A stretch of 64,000 nt of DNA, taken from positions 868,001 through 932,000 of the forward strand of contig NZ_BAAFZV010000002.1 of NCBI RefSeq assembly GCF_045866565.1, in the 5' to 3' direction. The DNA comes from Cognatilysobacter claricitrinus (lineage in GTDB: Bacteria > Pseudomonadota > Gammaproteobacteria > Xanthomonadales > Xanthomonadaceae). The position numbers were made by a program, and so were the translations under genes. This document shows positions 33,589 to 42,753 of the stretch, one piece after another. Each line of letters begins with the position of its first letter. The stretch's first letter is position 1. Below the pieces are notes generated by a model that worked only from the letters and a program-made list of their open reading frames with translations, searched no databases and had not been told where the DNA came from.

Positions 33589-36500
33589 TCAGGCCGCGCC
33601 GGCCAGGCGCGCGGCTTCGGCGAGGTCGACGGACACGAGGCGGCTGACGCCCGGCTCGCGCATGGTGACGCCCATGAGCTGTTTCGCCGCTTCCATCGTG
33701 ACCTTGTTGTGGGTGACGAACAGGAACTGTACCTGCTCGCTCATCTCGTTGACCATCGCCGTGAAACGGCCGACGTTCGCTTCGTCGAGCGGTGCGTCCA
33801 CCTCGTCCAACAGGCAGAACGGCGCCGGATTCAGGCGGAAGATCGCGAACACCAGCGCGACCGCGGTCATCGCCTTCTCGCCACCCGACAGCAGCGAAAT
33901 GTTCGACACGCGCTTGCCCGGCGGGCGCGCCATGATCGAGACGCCGGTGTCGAGCAGGTCTTCGCCGGTGAGTTCCAGGTAGGCGTGGCCGCCGCCGAAC
34001 AGGCGCGGATACAGCTCCTGGATGCCGGAGTTGACGCGGTCGAACGTGTCCTTGAACCGGCCACGCGTCTCGCGATCGATCTTGCGGATGGCTTCTTCCA
34101 GCGTTTCGAGCGCGGTAGTGAGGTCGGTGTTCTGCGCGTCGAGGTAGTCCTTGCGCTGTGCGGCCTCGGCGTGTTCGGCGATGGCGGCGAGATTGACCGG
34201 TTCGAGTCGACGAAGCTTGCCGTCGAGTTCGGCGACCGTGCGTTCCCACGCCTGCGGCTCCATCTCGTCGGTCAGCGTCGCGGTGACTTCCTCGAGCGAG
34301 AACCCCGCTTCGACCACGCCTTCGGACAGCTGCTCGGCCTTGAGCGCCAGCGCCTGCAGCTCCAGGCGACGCTGGCCAATGGCTTCGCGTTGCTGCAACG
34401 ACTGCTCGTCGCGCTGCTGGCGGATCAACTCGTGCCCGCGCAGTTCGTGGTCGATGCCGTCGACCGCCGTGCGCGCGGCGGTGAGCTTCTGCTCGGCGAG
34501 CACGCGCTGCTCGAGCGCGACCTGGCGCTGCGTTTCCAGATCGCGCACCGGCGCGTCGCCGTCGGCGAGCTGCTCGGCGAGCTCGCCCAGCCGCGAGTCG
34601 AGTTGCCCGCGCTGGCCGGACATGCGATCCAGTGCCTGCGTCAGGCCTGACAGCTGTGCGCGCTGCGATTCCACCGTCAGCGCCAGCGCGTGCGCGGCAT
34701 CTCGTGCTTCGCGTGCGGCGTTGCGGTCGGAATCGCGCGTTTCGGTGAAGCGGCGACGCTCGTTCTCCAACTCGATCCGCGCATCTTCCAGTTCGGACAT
34801 GCGGACGACCGCGTCCTCCTGGTTGCTGCGTGCCAGCCGGCCCTGCTCGCGGGCCGTTTCGAGCGTTTCACCAAGCTGCGCGAGCTCGCCATCGATTCGC
34901 TCGATGCGACCACGCGCGGCGTCGACGCGGCCCTGCTGGCTCTGCAGCTGGCCGCTGAGTTCGCTGACCGCGCGGTGCGCCATGTACAGCGAGCGCTGCG
35001 CGTCTTCGCGATGCTGTTCGGCGACGAGCAACTGGTCACGCAGTTCTACGAGCAGCGCTTCGAGCTCGCGCTCGCGAACCACAAGCGATTCGATTTCGGC
35101 GCGCAGCGACTGGATCTCGCGCTCACGCAGCAGCGCGCCCTGCGTCGCCGAACTCGCGCGAACCACCTGCACCCAGCCGGCGCCCAGGCGTTCGCCACTG
35201 CGGGTAATGACGATGTCGCCGGCAGGCAGCGTCGCGAGAAGACGCAGGCCCGAATCGACGTCGTCGGCGCCGTGCACGCGCGACAGCATCGTGCGGATCG
35301 CCGACGGGCCTTCGACATGCGACGCGAGCGAGGTCGACGGAACGCCATTGCCGTCCCGGTCGTTCCCGACCAGCGCAAGGCGGCCTTCGCCCAGTTGCCC
35401 GAGTTCGGCCGCAAGGCTTTCCGGACGTTCGACCAGCACGCCTTCGATCAGCTGGCCCAGCGCGATCTCGACCGCGGTTTCCCAACCATCGTCGACCCGC
35501 AGCGCTTCGCCGACGCGATCCGCGTCCTGCAGGCCGTGCGACCGCAGCCAGTCCATGGCGCGGCCCTGTTCCTGGCCCAGCGCCGCGGCTTGCAGCGCTT
35601 CGAGGCTCGACAGCCGACCGCGCGCCGCCTGTGCCTGTTTGCGCACGTCGGCCAGCTGCGTCTGCGTTTCGCGCTGGCGTTCCTGCAGCGCGGAGCCGAC
35701 CTGCTTGCGGGTGTCGAGTTCGCCGGTCAGCGTGTCGACCGCGAGCTTCTGCGTTTCGAGTTGCTCGACGATCGCCGACGCCGATTCGGCGAGCGCATCG
35801 ATGTCGAGGCTCGCGCGCTCGTTCGACAGCGCTTCGCGACGACGCTCGGCGTCGAGCGCCATGCGATCCAGGCCTTCGATCCGCGTGCGTTCCACGTCCG
35901 CCGCGCGCGCGGCTTCGGACTGCGCGCGAGCGTGGGCGTCCCAACGCTGCTGCCAGTCGGCAAGCCTGGCCTCGGCATCGCGCAGCGCATCGGTGCGCGC
36001 GATCTCTTCCTCGCGCATGGCTTCGAGACGCGGCTCGTCGTTTTCAAGCGCATTGCGCAGCGCATCGAGGCGCGCCTGGTCGCTGCCGATGTGGCTCGCG
36101 ATCTCCGACAGCTGCGCGAGCGCTTCGTCGCGCGCACGCTGCAGGCGCGACGACATCTCGCGCTGGTGCTGGATCTGCTGTTCGACGCGTGCCAGCGCGC
36201 CGCTCACTTCGTAACTTTCAGCCTGCGCGCGCGACAGATGCTCGGCGGCATCTTCGCGCTTCAGGCGGCCTTCCTCGAGCAGTCGCTCGGCTTCGCGCTG
36301 TTCGGCGATGAGCTGCTGCAACCGCGTTTCCTGCTGCGACAGCTTTTCGCGCTGCACTTGAAGCTTGCGGTCAAGCGCGCGGAATTCCAGCGCCTTCCAC
36401 TCGGCGTCGCGAACGCGGCGCTCGGCCTGGATCGCCTGGTACTGCTCGGCCTGTCGCGCCTGTCGGGCCAGGTGCTGCAACTGCTTGCCGACTTCCTCGC

Positions 36501-37092
36501 GCAGGTCGTTGAGGCGGTCGAGGTTCTCGCGCGTGTGGCGGATGCGCGTCTCGGTCTCCTTGCGGCGCTCCTTGTACTTCGAGATGCCGGCCGCTTCCTC
36601 GAGGTAGACGCGCAGGTCTTCCGGTCGCGCCTCGATGATCTGGCTGATCATCCCCTGCTCGATGATCGAGTAGCTGCGTGCGCCCAGGCCGGTACCGAGG
36701 AACAGGTCGGTGATGTCGCGTCGACGGCACTTGGTGCCGTTGAGGTAGTACTGGCTCTGGCCGTCGCGCGAGACCACGCGCTTGACCGAGATTTCGTTGA
36801 ACGCGGCGAATTCGCCGGTGATCGTGTGGTCGCTGTTGTCGAAGATCAGCTCGACCATCGCCTGCGACACCGGCTTGCGCGCGGACGAGCCGGCGAAGAT
36901 GACGTCGGTCAGCGAATCGCCGCGCAGGCGGCTGGCCGAGCTCTCGCCCATCACCCAGCGCACGGCGTCGATGATGTTCGACTTGCCGCAGCCGTTCGGG
37001 CCGACGACGCCGGTCATGTTGCCGGAGAGATGGAGGGTGGTCGGGTCGACGAACGACTTGAAGCCCGACAGTTTGATCGTGGAAAGACGCAT
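33589..37092 (-). CDS. smc: chromosome partition protein SMC
   Basis: 1167 residues. The N-terminal ATPase head has Walker A GPNGCGKSN (31-39). A long coiled coil, a hinge around residues 510-650 and a second coiled coil follow. The C-terminal head has signature LLSGGEKAMTA and Walker B LLDEVDAPLDE. SMC with ScpA and ScpB forms the condensin that organises and separates replicated chromosomes; scpAB lie 1.8 kb to the right. The start at ATG 37092 gives the canonical MRLSTIKLSGFKSF; a longer upstream frame is not part of the protein. Confidence 0.96.
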   Translation of the reverse strand: MRLSTIKLSGFKSFVDPTTLHLSGNMTGVVGPNGCGKSNIIDAVRWVMGESSASRLRGDSLTDVIFAGSSARKPVSQAMVELIFDNSDHTITGEFAAFNEISVKRVVSRDGQSQYYLNGTKCRRRDITDLFLGTGLGARSYSIIEQGMISQIIEARPEDLRVYLEEAAGISKYKERRKETETRIRHTRENLDRLNDLREEVGKQLQHLARQARQAEQYQAIQAERRVRDAEWKALEFRALDRKLQVQREKLSQQETRLQQLIAEQREAERLLEEGRLKREDAAEHLSRAQAESYEVSGALARVEQQIQHQREMSSRLQRARDEALAQLSEIASHIGSDQARLDALRNALENDEPRLEAMREEEIARTDALRDAEARLADWQQRWDAHARAQSEAARAADVERTRIEGLDRMALDAERRREALSNERASLDIDALAESASAIVEQLETQKLAVDTLTGELDTRKQVGSALQERQRETQTQLADVRKQAQAARGRLSSLEALQAAALGQEQGRAMDWLRSHGLQDADRVGEALRVDDGWETAVEIALGQLIEGVLVERPESLAAELGQLGEGRLALVGNDRDGNGVPSTSLASHVEGPSAIRTMLSRVHGADDVDSGLRLLATLPAGDIVITRSGERLGAGWVQVVRASSATQGALLREREIQSLRAEIESLVVRERELEALLVELRDQLLVAEQHREDAQRSLYMAHRAVSELSGQLQSQQGRVDAARGRIERIDGELAQLGETLETAREQGRLARSNQEDAVVRMSELEDARIELENERRRFTETRDSDRNAAREARDAAHALALTVESQRAQLSGLTQALDRMSGQRGQLDSRLGELAEQLADGDAPVRDLETQRQVALEQRVLAEQKLTAARTAVDGIDHELRGHELIRQQRDEQSLQQREAIGQRRLELQALALKAEQLSEGVVEAGFSLEEVTATLTDEMEPQAWERTVAELDGKLRRLEPVNLAAIAEHAEAAQRKDYLDAQNTDLTTALETLEEAIRKIDRETRGRFKDTFDRVNSGIQELYPRLFGGGHAYLELTGEDLLDTGVSIMARPPGKRVSNISLLSGGEKAMTAVALVFAIFRLNPAPFCLLDEVDAPLDEANVGRFTAMVNEMSEQVQFLFVTHNKVTMEAAKQLMGVTMREPGVSRLVSVDLAEAARLAGAA

Positions 37093-37157
37093 TCGGCGAA
37101 GCGGCCTCTGGCGTGGCTCGGGCGCGCACGAAACGGCGGCACCCATGCGGCTCGCGA

Positions 37158-37163
37158 GTATAG
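37158..37163 (-). promoter_or_regulatory. possible -10 box of smc
   Basis: TATACT on the minus strand 65 bases before the smc start codon, in the gap between divergent smc and the lactonase gene. No convincing -35 at 17 bases, so this is tentative. Confidence 0.3.
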
Positions 37164-37231
37164 CGGCGTGAAAGCAGGTGGTCGGGCCGGCCACTCCGTG
37201 CCGCCGCATGCATGGGGGGCACGAAACCTGC

Positions 37232-37999
37232 ATGATCCGGGGCATGGTCTTCGGAGCGCCGGCCGGTCCGCCCCTCACCGAGCGCCTGCCCGACCCGGCC
37301 GGCGGCGGGCCACTGCATGTCCATCGCGACGCCCATGTCTGGACCTGGGCCGCGGCGGTGGCCATCGCCGGCGAACTTCGCCGCGACCTCGAGCACCACG
37401 CGCGCTGCCGACTGCTCGTGTCGCCCAGCGATCGCGTCGCGCCGGTCTTCCACGCGCTGGCGCGTGCACCGCTGGAATGGGAACGCGTGGACGTCGGCCT
37501 GGTCGACGAACGCTGGCTTCAGCCCGACGACCCCGACAGCCATGCCGCCGCGCTGCGCCGCCACCTGCTTGTCGAGCACGCCGCGGTAGCGCGCCTGGAG
37601 CCGCTGACACTGGCCGGGCGTCGCCTGGAAGACGCGGTCGCGATCGCCAATGCGCACGCGCGCCAGTTGCCGAACGTCCTCGTGCTGACGATGGGCGACG
37701 ACGGCCACATCGCCGCGCTGTTCCCCGATTCGCCCGATTACCCGCGCGCGCTGGAGTCGAAGCAGGACTACATCAGTCTCGATGCATCCTTCAGCCCCGA
37801 TGCCGGGCCGTGGACGCGCCGCATCACGGCTACGCCGCTAGGCCTGTCGCGCGGGATGTCGCGCATTCTTCTATTGCGCGGTGAAGTGCAGCGCCGGCAT
37901 TTCGAGGCCGCGATGGCTTCGACGGACCCGATGAGTTCATCGTTGACTGCGGTCCGGCTCGCTGGCGGCGAGCCGTTGCAGGTCCACTGGTGCCCCTGA
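37232..37999 (+). CDS. pgl: 6-phosphogluconolactonase
   Basis: About 255 residues of the glucosamine-6-phosphate isomerase/6-phosphogluconolactonase (DevB) family. VSPSDRVAPVFHALA, VGLVDERW and the active-site region LTMGDDGHIAALFPDSP are present. It hydrolyses 6-phosphogluconolactone in the oxidative pentose-phosphate or Entner-Doudoroff route. No zwf or edd/eda is adjacent. The start is ambiguous between ATG 37232 and ATG 37244; neither has a good ribosome-binding site. Confidence 0.85.
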   Translation: MIRGMVFGAPAGPPLTERLPDPAGGGPLHVHRDAHVWTWAAAVAIAGELRRDLEHHARCRLLVSPSDRVAPVFHALARAPLEWERVDVGLVDERWLQPDDPDSHAAALRRHLLVEHAAVARLEPLTLAGRRLEDAVAIANAHARQLPNVLVLTMGDDGHIAALFPDSPDYPRALESKQDYISLDASFSPDAGPWTRRITATPLGLSRGMSRILLLRGEVQRRHFEAAMASTDPMSSSLTAVRLAGGEPLQVHWCP

Positions 38000-38033
38000 C
38001 GGGGTTTCACCGCCGCGTTGCGGCACTCATCAG

Positions 38034-38318
38034 CTAGCGACCACCGGCCTCGACCGGCGTGCGCGCCTCGATCGACAGCGCGTGGATGTCGGTAGTCATA
38101 AGGTCGCCGAGCGCGGCATATACGGCGCGATGCCGCGCCACCGAGGGCATACCGTCGAAGCGATCGCTCACCAGCGTCACCCTGAAATGCCCGCGCCCGT
38201 CGCGCGCACCGGCGTGGCCGGCGTGCTTGTGGCTCTCGTCGACGACCTCGAGTGCGTCGGGCGCGAATGCGACTTCGAGTGCGCTGCGGATCGCGGCGGG
38301 GCGATCCGCCGGGTTCAC
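38034..38318 (-). CDS. bolA: BolA family protein
   Basis: 94 residues of the BolA/IbaG fold. DESHKHAGHAGARDGRGHFRVTLVSDRFDG precedes the invariant histidine of the helix-turn-helix-like part (SVARHRAVYAAL). BolA proteins partner monothiol glutaredoxins in iron-sulfur cluster handling. Its start overlaps the YciI gene stop by four bases. Confidence 0.9.
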   Translation of the reverse strand: MNPADRPAAIRSALEVAFAPDALEVVDESHKHAGHAGARDGRGHFRVTLVSDRFDGMPSVARHRAVYAALGDLMTTDIHALSIEARTPVEAGGR

Positions 38319-38614
38319 GGCAGCACCTTGCGGAACGGGCGGACGTCCACGGATACGTAGACGCCGGCTTCGAGGTAGGGGTCGGCCTTCGCCCAGGCCT
38401 GCGCGGCTTCGAGCGATTCGAATTCCGCGATGATCAGGCTGCCGCTGAACCCCGCCGGGCCCGGATCCTCGGCGTCGATCGCCGGACAGGGGCCGGCCAC
38501 GAGCAGGCGGCCGGCGTCGCGCAGCGCGTTCAGGCGCTCGAGGTGGCGGGGCCGCGCTTCAAGCCGGCGCTGCAGCACGTCCTGTCCATCGCGCGCGTCG
38601 ATCACGTACCACAT
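38315..38614 (-). CDS. yciI: YciI family protein
   Basis: 99 residues of the YciI/dimeric alpha-beta-barrel fold: RRLEARPRHLERLNALRDAGRLLVAGPCPA, GSLIIAEFESLEAAQAWAKADPY, and C-terminal VRPFRKVLP. The conserved His-Asp pair expected for YciI enzymes is partly visible (RPRH; ADPY). Biochemical role unknown. Coupled to bolA. Confidence 0.88.
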   Translation of the reverse strand: MWYVIDARDGQDVLQRRLEARPRHLERLNALRDAGRLLVAGPCPAIDAEDPGPAGFSGSLIIAEFESLEAAQAWAKADPYLEAGVYVSVDVRPFRKVLP

Positions 38615-38902
38615 GGGTCGGCTCTCCCGGAAAAGACCGCGATTCTACGGGTCGCGGCGGGGCTGGCTGGACAGCATCGCCCCGCGCCCGTAGGCTTAGG
38701 TCCGTCCGTCGACCTGCCCTGCAGGCGACAGCCGCGGTGGAGCCCCCGCTCCCACGTCCGGCATTCCGATCGCGCAATCCGTCTGCCCGCCGTCCGGCGC
38801 GCGTCGCCCCGCATCGTTTTCCGCAGTCCGCGTCACCGAAGGGCCGGCCCAGGCCGCCCGATCCGCAGTGTGCTGTGCCAGGCCCGGAGGGGCCGGTCCC
38901 GA

Positions 38903-39820
38903 ATGACCGACGATCTCGCGCCGCAGGCGTCCGAGGACAATCCGCCAGAACCGGCTCCGCCGGCCCGACCGCAGCAGCAGGAAATGCCGCTCGCGGTGGT
39001 CCATGGCCAGCCCGTGCTGCAGATCCCGCAGGACCTCTACATCCCGCCGGACGCGCTCGAAGTCATCCTGGAAGCGTTCGAAGGCCCGCTGGACCTTCTG
39101 CTCTACCTGATCCGCCGCCAGAACCTCGACATCCTCGACATCCCGGTTGCGGACATCACGAGGCAGTACGTCGAATACATCGGCGCGATGCACGAAATGC
39201 GGTTCGAGCTCGCGGCCGACTACCTTGTCATGGCCGCGATGCTCGCCGAGATCAAGTCGCGCATGCTGTTGCCGCGCGTCACGAACGAGCAGGGCGAGGA
39301 AGAAGATCCGCGCGCCGAACTGGTGCGCCGCCTGCAGGAGTACGAGCGCTTCAAGAAGGCGGCAGAGGACATCGATGCCCTGCCCCGCATGGAACGCGAC
39401 ACCGGCGTCGTGCAGGCGCACGTGCCCGAGCGCGCGGCGATCCGCCTGCCGCCGCCGGTGGATCTGAAGGAAATGCTGCTGGCGCTGCGCGACGTGCTCA
39501 AGCGCGCCGAGCTGTTCACCCAGCACGCGATCAAGCGCGACGCACTGAGCGTTCGGCAGCGCATGGGCGAGTTGCTCGAGCGCCTCGCCGACGGCGGCTT
39601 CCATCGCTTCGAATCGCTGTTCGATCCGGTGGAAGGCAAGCTCGGCGTGGTCGTCACCTTCCTCGGCATGCTCACGCTCGCCAAGGAACAACTCGTCGAG
39701 ATCGTGCAGGAAGAGACACTCGCACCGATCTACGTGAAATCGCTGGCGATCATGAAGGACCCGGCGGAGATCGAACTCTCGAGCGAGTTCGATACCGACG
39801 CGGCGAACGACGGCGCATGA
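38903..39820 (+). CDS. scpA: segregation and condensation protein ScpA
   Basis: 305 residues. The kleisin subunit of the SMC-ScpAB condensin, bridging the SMC heads. Conserved N-terminus FEGPLDLLLYLIRRQNLDILDIPVADIT, then LVMAAMLAEIKSRMLLP, and a C-terminal winged-helix part (VTFLGMLTLAKEQLVEIVQEE). GGAGGGG lies about a dozen bases before ATG 38903. Roughly 45 residues of Pro-rich N-terminal extension precede the conserved part. Overlaps scpB by four bases. Confidence 0.93.
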   Translation: MTDDLAPQASEDNPPEPAPPARPQQQEMPLAVVHGQPVLQIPQDLYIPPDALEVILEAFEGPLDLLLYLIRRQNLDILDIPVADITRQYVEYIGAMHEMRFELAADYLVMAAMLAEIKSRMLLPRVTNEQGEEEDPRAELVRRLQEYERFKKAAEDIDALPRMERDTGVVQAHVPERAAIRLPPPVDLKEMLLALRDVLKRAELFTQHAIKRDALSVRQRMGELLERLADGGFHRFESLFDPVEGKLGVVVTFLGMLTLAKEQLVEIVQEETLAPIYVKSLAIMKDPAEIELSSEFDTDAANDGA

Positions 39821-40926
39821 CGTCCGACGTCGAAACGCCTGGTGCACATCACGGCGACGCCGACGCGGCGCGCCACGGGGAAACCGGAGGCGTTGGCCTC
39901 CGCGAGTCACATGGACCCTCAATGGATCAAACGCTGATCAACCGGATCATCGAGGCGGCGCTGCTGGCGTCGAACCAGCCGCTGTCGCTGGCGCAGCTGC
40001 GCGACCTCTTTCCCGAGGACCAGCCGGCACCGAACGGCATGATCGAAGCCGCCATCGAACAGTTGCAGGCCGATTGCGCATCGCGCGGCGTCGAGCTGGT
40101 CGAGGTCGCCTCGGGCTTCCGTTACCAGGTGCAGGCCGACGTACACGGGTGGATCGCACGCCTGTGGACCGAGCGGCAGACGCGTTACACACGCGCCACG
40201 CTGGAGACGCTCGCGCTGATCGCCTACCGCCAGCCGATCACGCGTGGCGAGATCGAGCAGGTGCGCGGTGTGGCGGTGAGCAGCAACATCATCAAGGCGC
40301 TCGAGGAGCGCGAATGGATCCGCGTCGTCGGCCATCGCGACGTTCCCGGCCGCCCCGCGCTGTTCGGCACCACCAAGGGCTTCCTCGACTACTTCGGGCT
40401 CAAGCGTCTCGACGAGCTGCCGCCGCTGTCGGAACTCAAGGACATCGGCGAGCTCGAGCCGCAGCTGCAGTTCGACACGGTCAGCGGCGTTGCGCCGGCG
40501 ATCGCGGTGGGCGGCGTCGGTGACGAGGCACCGGCCGACAACGACGCCGGCGAGCCCGGCGACGCGGCGAACGACGATGGCGAGCCGGGTGACGCGGACG
40601 TCGCGACGGATGCGTCCGTCGACGCCACCGCCGCGGACGACGCGCACACTGACGCCGCCGACGACGACGTCGCCGACGAAAACGGCGACGAGGGCGACCT
40701 CGACTTCCGCCGCGAGCGTCCCATCCAGTTCGACGACAGCGATGTCGACGAAGACGAAGACGAAATTCCAGACGACGCCGAAGGCGACGTCGGTCCCGAA
40801 GCCGCGCCGGGCATGCGCGCGGTACACGAGAACGATCACGAGCAAGACAACGCCGTCGAGACGACGACCGTTCCCGACACAACGACCGCGTCGAACGATG
40901 CGGCGGAGTCAGATGACCATGAGTGA
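39817..40926 (+). CDS. scpB: segregation and condensation protein ScpB with long acidic tail
   Basis: 369 residues if started at the ATG overlapping the scpA stop; ATG 39922 (MDQTLINRII) is the likely start of the conserved part and a real alternative. Tandem winged helices (IIEAALLASNQPLSLAQL; RATLETLALIAYRQPITRGEIEQVRGV; FGTTKGFLDYFGLKRLDELPPL) form the kleisin-binding protein. From about residue 225 to the end is a roughly 145-residue low-complexity tail dominated by Asp, Glu and Ala, far longer than in typical ScpB. The end overlaps rluB. Confidence 0.92.
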   Translation: MTSDVETPGAHHGDADAARHGETGGVGLRESHGPSMDQTLINRIIEAALLASNQPLSLAQLRDLFPEDQPAPNGMIEAAIEQLQADCASRGVELVEVASGFRYQVQADVHGWIARLWTERQTRYTRATLETLALIAYRQPITRGEIEQVRGVAVSSNIIKALEEREWIRVVGHRDVPGRPALFGTTKGFLDYFGLKRLDELPPLSELKDIGELEPQLQFDTVSGVAPAIAVGGVGDEAPADNDAGEPGDAANDDGEPGDADVATDASVDATAADDAHTDAADDDVADENGDEGDLDFRRERPIQFDDSDVDEDEDEIPDDAEGDVGPEAAPGMRAVHENDHEQDNAVETTTVPDTTTASNDAAESDDHE

Positions 40927-42667
40927 AGACAAGGGCCGCAAGCTGACGCTGCGGCGTGAACAACCCGCGACACCCGCGACGCGCCTCGAAGAGCGCCTGC
41001 ACAAGGTGCTCGCGCAGGCCGGCCTCGGTTCGCGACGTGCGCTGGAGCAGCGCATCGCCGACGGGCTGGTGAAGGTGAACGGCGAGACCGCGACGGTGGG
41101 CATGTCCATCGGCGGTGGCGACAAGGTCGATATCGACGGTCGCCAGTTCGTCGCCAGCGCGCTGACCGAGCCGCCGCGCGTGCTGATGTACAACAAGCCC
41201 GAAGGCGAAGTGACCACCCGCGAAGATCCCGAGGGTCGCCCGACGATCTTCGAAGCGCTGCCGCCGCTGAAGGGCGCGCGCTGGATCGCGATCGGCCGCC
41301 TCGACATCAACACCACCGGCCTGCTCCTGCTGACCACCGACGGCGAGCTGGCGAATGCGCTGATGCATCCGTCCAAGGAAGTCGAGCGCGAATACGTCTG
41401 CCGCGTGCGTGCCCCGGAAGGCGAGGAAACCGTGCCGGACAACATCGTCGAGCGCCTCGCGCGCGGCGTTGCGCTGGACGACGGCCCGGCCAAGTTCGAC
41501 GAGATCGAGAAGATCGGCGGCAGCGAGTCGCACGACTGGTTCCGCGTCGTCGTCAAGGAAGGTCGCAACCGCGAAGTGCGTCGCCTGTGGGAGTCGCAGG
41601 GGTGCCAGGTCAGCCGCCTGAAGCGCGTGCGCTACGGCGGTGTCGAGCTGCCGCGCGAACTGCTTCGCGGGCAGTCGCAGGAACTGCCGACCGCGCGCGT
41701 CGAACAGCTGCGCACGGATCTCGGCCTGGAAGACGGCGCACCGTCGGCGCTCACGCTGCAGCCGGTGATCGGCCAGCGTCGCGCCGGCAAGTCGACCATC
41801 CATTTCTCCGGCGAGCGCACGCAGAGCGGTTACGTCGGTGGCCAGAACACGGCGGACGAAGGTCGCGAGCTGCGTCGCTTCGATCATGTTCGCGAAGACC
41901 GCGGTCGCGGTCGTGGCGGCCCGCGCAAGCACGGCGGCCTGACCGTCAGCGGCGAGGCGGCGGCCAAGCAGGCCAACCGTCCCTTCAAGCAGCGCCCCGA
42001 CAAGGGTGCGCGCGCGCTGCCCGAGGGCAACCCGGCCGCCTTCCGCACGTGGTACGTGCCGGACGGTGTCGAGACCGGCCCGAGCGGGCATCGCAATCCG
42101 GACGGCGCCCGCGGCCGCAAGCCGTACGGCCCCAAGTCGGGCGGCCCGCGTCCCGGTGGCGCACCGGGTGGTTTCCGCAACGATCGTTCGGGTGATCCGT
42201 CGGGCGGTCGTCCCGGCGGTGGTCGCCCCGGTGGCGGTGGACGTCCGGGCGGCGGCTTCGGCGGTGAGCGTGCCGGCGGTGGCAGCCCCTACGGCGGTGG
42301 CGGTGGTCAGCCGGGCGGTCGTCCCGGTGGTGGCGGTCGTCCCGGCGGTCCGCGCGACGATCGTGCGGGCGGTGGCGGCGGCCCGTACGGCGCCGGCGGC
42401 CCGCGCAAGCCGGGCGGCCCGAAGCCGGGCGGCCAGCGCTCGCATCCGTACGGCCATCCGGCCAGCGCGCCGAGCTTCCCGTCCGACCATGCGAACCCGG
42501 GTGCCGGCGGCTACGACCGTCCGCGCGGCCCGCGTCCGCAGCGATCGGGCCCGCCGCGCTCCGGTCCGCCGGGTGGCGCACCGCGTGGTCCGCGCCCCGG
42601 TGGCGGCGGACGACCCGGCGGCGGTGGTCGCCCGGGTGGCGGCGGCAACCGCGGTCCGCGTACCTGA
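40919..42667 (+). CDS. rluB: 23S rRNA pseudouridine synthase RluB with Gly/Arg/Pro-rich tail
   Basis: 582 residues. An S4 RNA-binding domain (about 24-70) precedes the RsuA-family catalytic domain, with nucleophile Asp129 in GRLDINTTGLLLLT and the later motif EGRNREVRRLWESQG. RluB makes pseudouridine 2605 in 23S rRNA. E. coli RluB is about 290 residues. Here about 290 more form a disordered tail rich in Gly, Arg and Pro with repeats such as GGGRPGGGGRPGGG. The start at ATG 40919 overlaps the scpB stop by eight bases (ATGAGTGA) with GGAG ten bases upstream. Confidence 0.93.
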   Translation: MSEDKGRKLTLRREQPATPATRLEERLHKVLAQAGLGSRRALEQRIADGLVKVNGETATVGMSIGGGDKVDIDGRQFVASALTEPPRVLMYNKPEGEVTTREDPEGRPTIFEALPPLKGARWIAIGRLDINTTGLLLLTTDGELANALMHPSKEVEREYVCRVRAPEGEETVPDNIVERLARGVALDDGPAKFDEIEKIGGSESHDWFRVVVKEGRNREVRRLWESQGCQVSRLKRVRYGGVELPRELLRGQSQELPTARVEQLRTDLGLEDGAPSALTLQPVIGQRRAGKSTIHFSGERTQSGYVGGQNTADEGRELRRFDHVREDRGRGRGGPRKHGGLTVSGEAAAKQANRPFKQRPDKGARALPEGNPAAFRTWYVPDGVETGPSGHRNPDGARGRKPYGPKSGGPRPGGAPGGFRNDRSGDPSGGRPGGGRPGGGGRPGGGFGGERAGGGSPYGGGGGQPGGRPGGGGRPGGPRDDRAGGGGGPYGAGGPRKPGGPKPGGQRSHPYGHPASAPSFPSDHANPGAGGYDRPRGPRPQRSGPPRSGPPGGAPRGPRPGGGGRPGGGGRPGGGGNRGPRT

Positions 42668-42673
42668 CATGAA

Positions 42674-42702
42674 ACGGCCGCCCAAGGGCGGCCGTCTTCT
42701 TT
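42674..42702 (+). terminator. terminator of scpA-scpB-rluB
   Basis: A perfect 10-bp stem ACGGCCGCCC/GGGCGGCCGT with a 2-base top, followed by CTTCTTT, 6 bases after the rluB stop. It may also act on the convergent oligomer-hydrolase transcript. Confidence 0.85.
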
Positions 42703-42753
42703 GGAGCTGCGGTGCTTCGACGACGCATCGCGCGTCATCGACTGATCGACCGG

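Noticed and set aside
34690..37884. A 1064-codon rightward open frame
   Set aside because: Antisense of smc, whose Walker and signature motifs on the minus strand are unambiguous.
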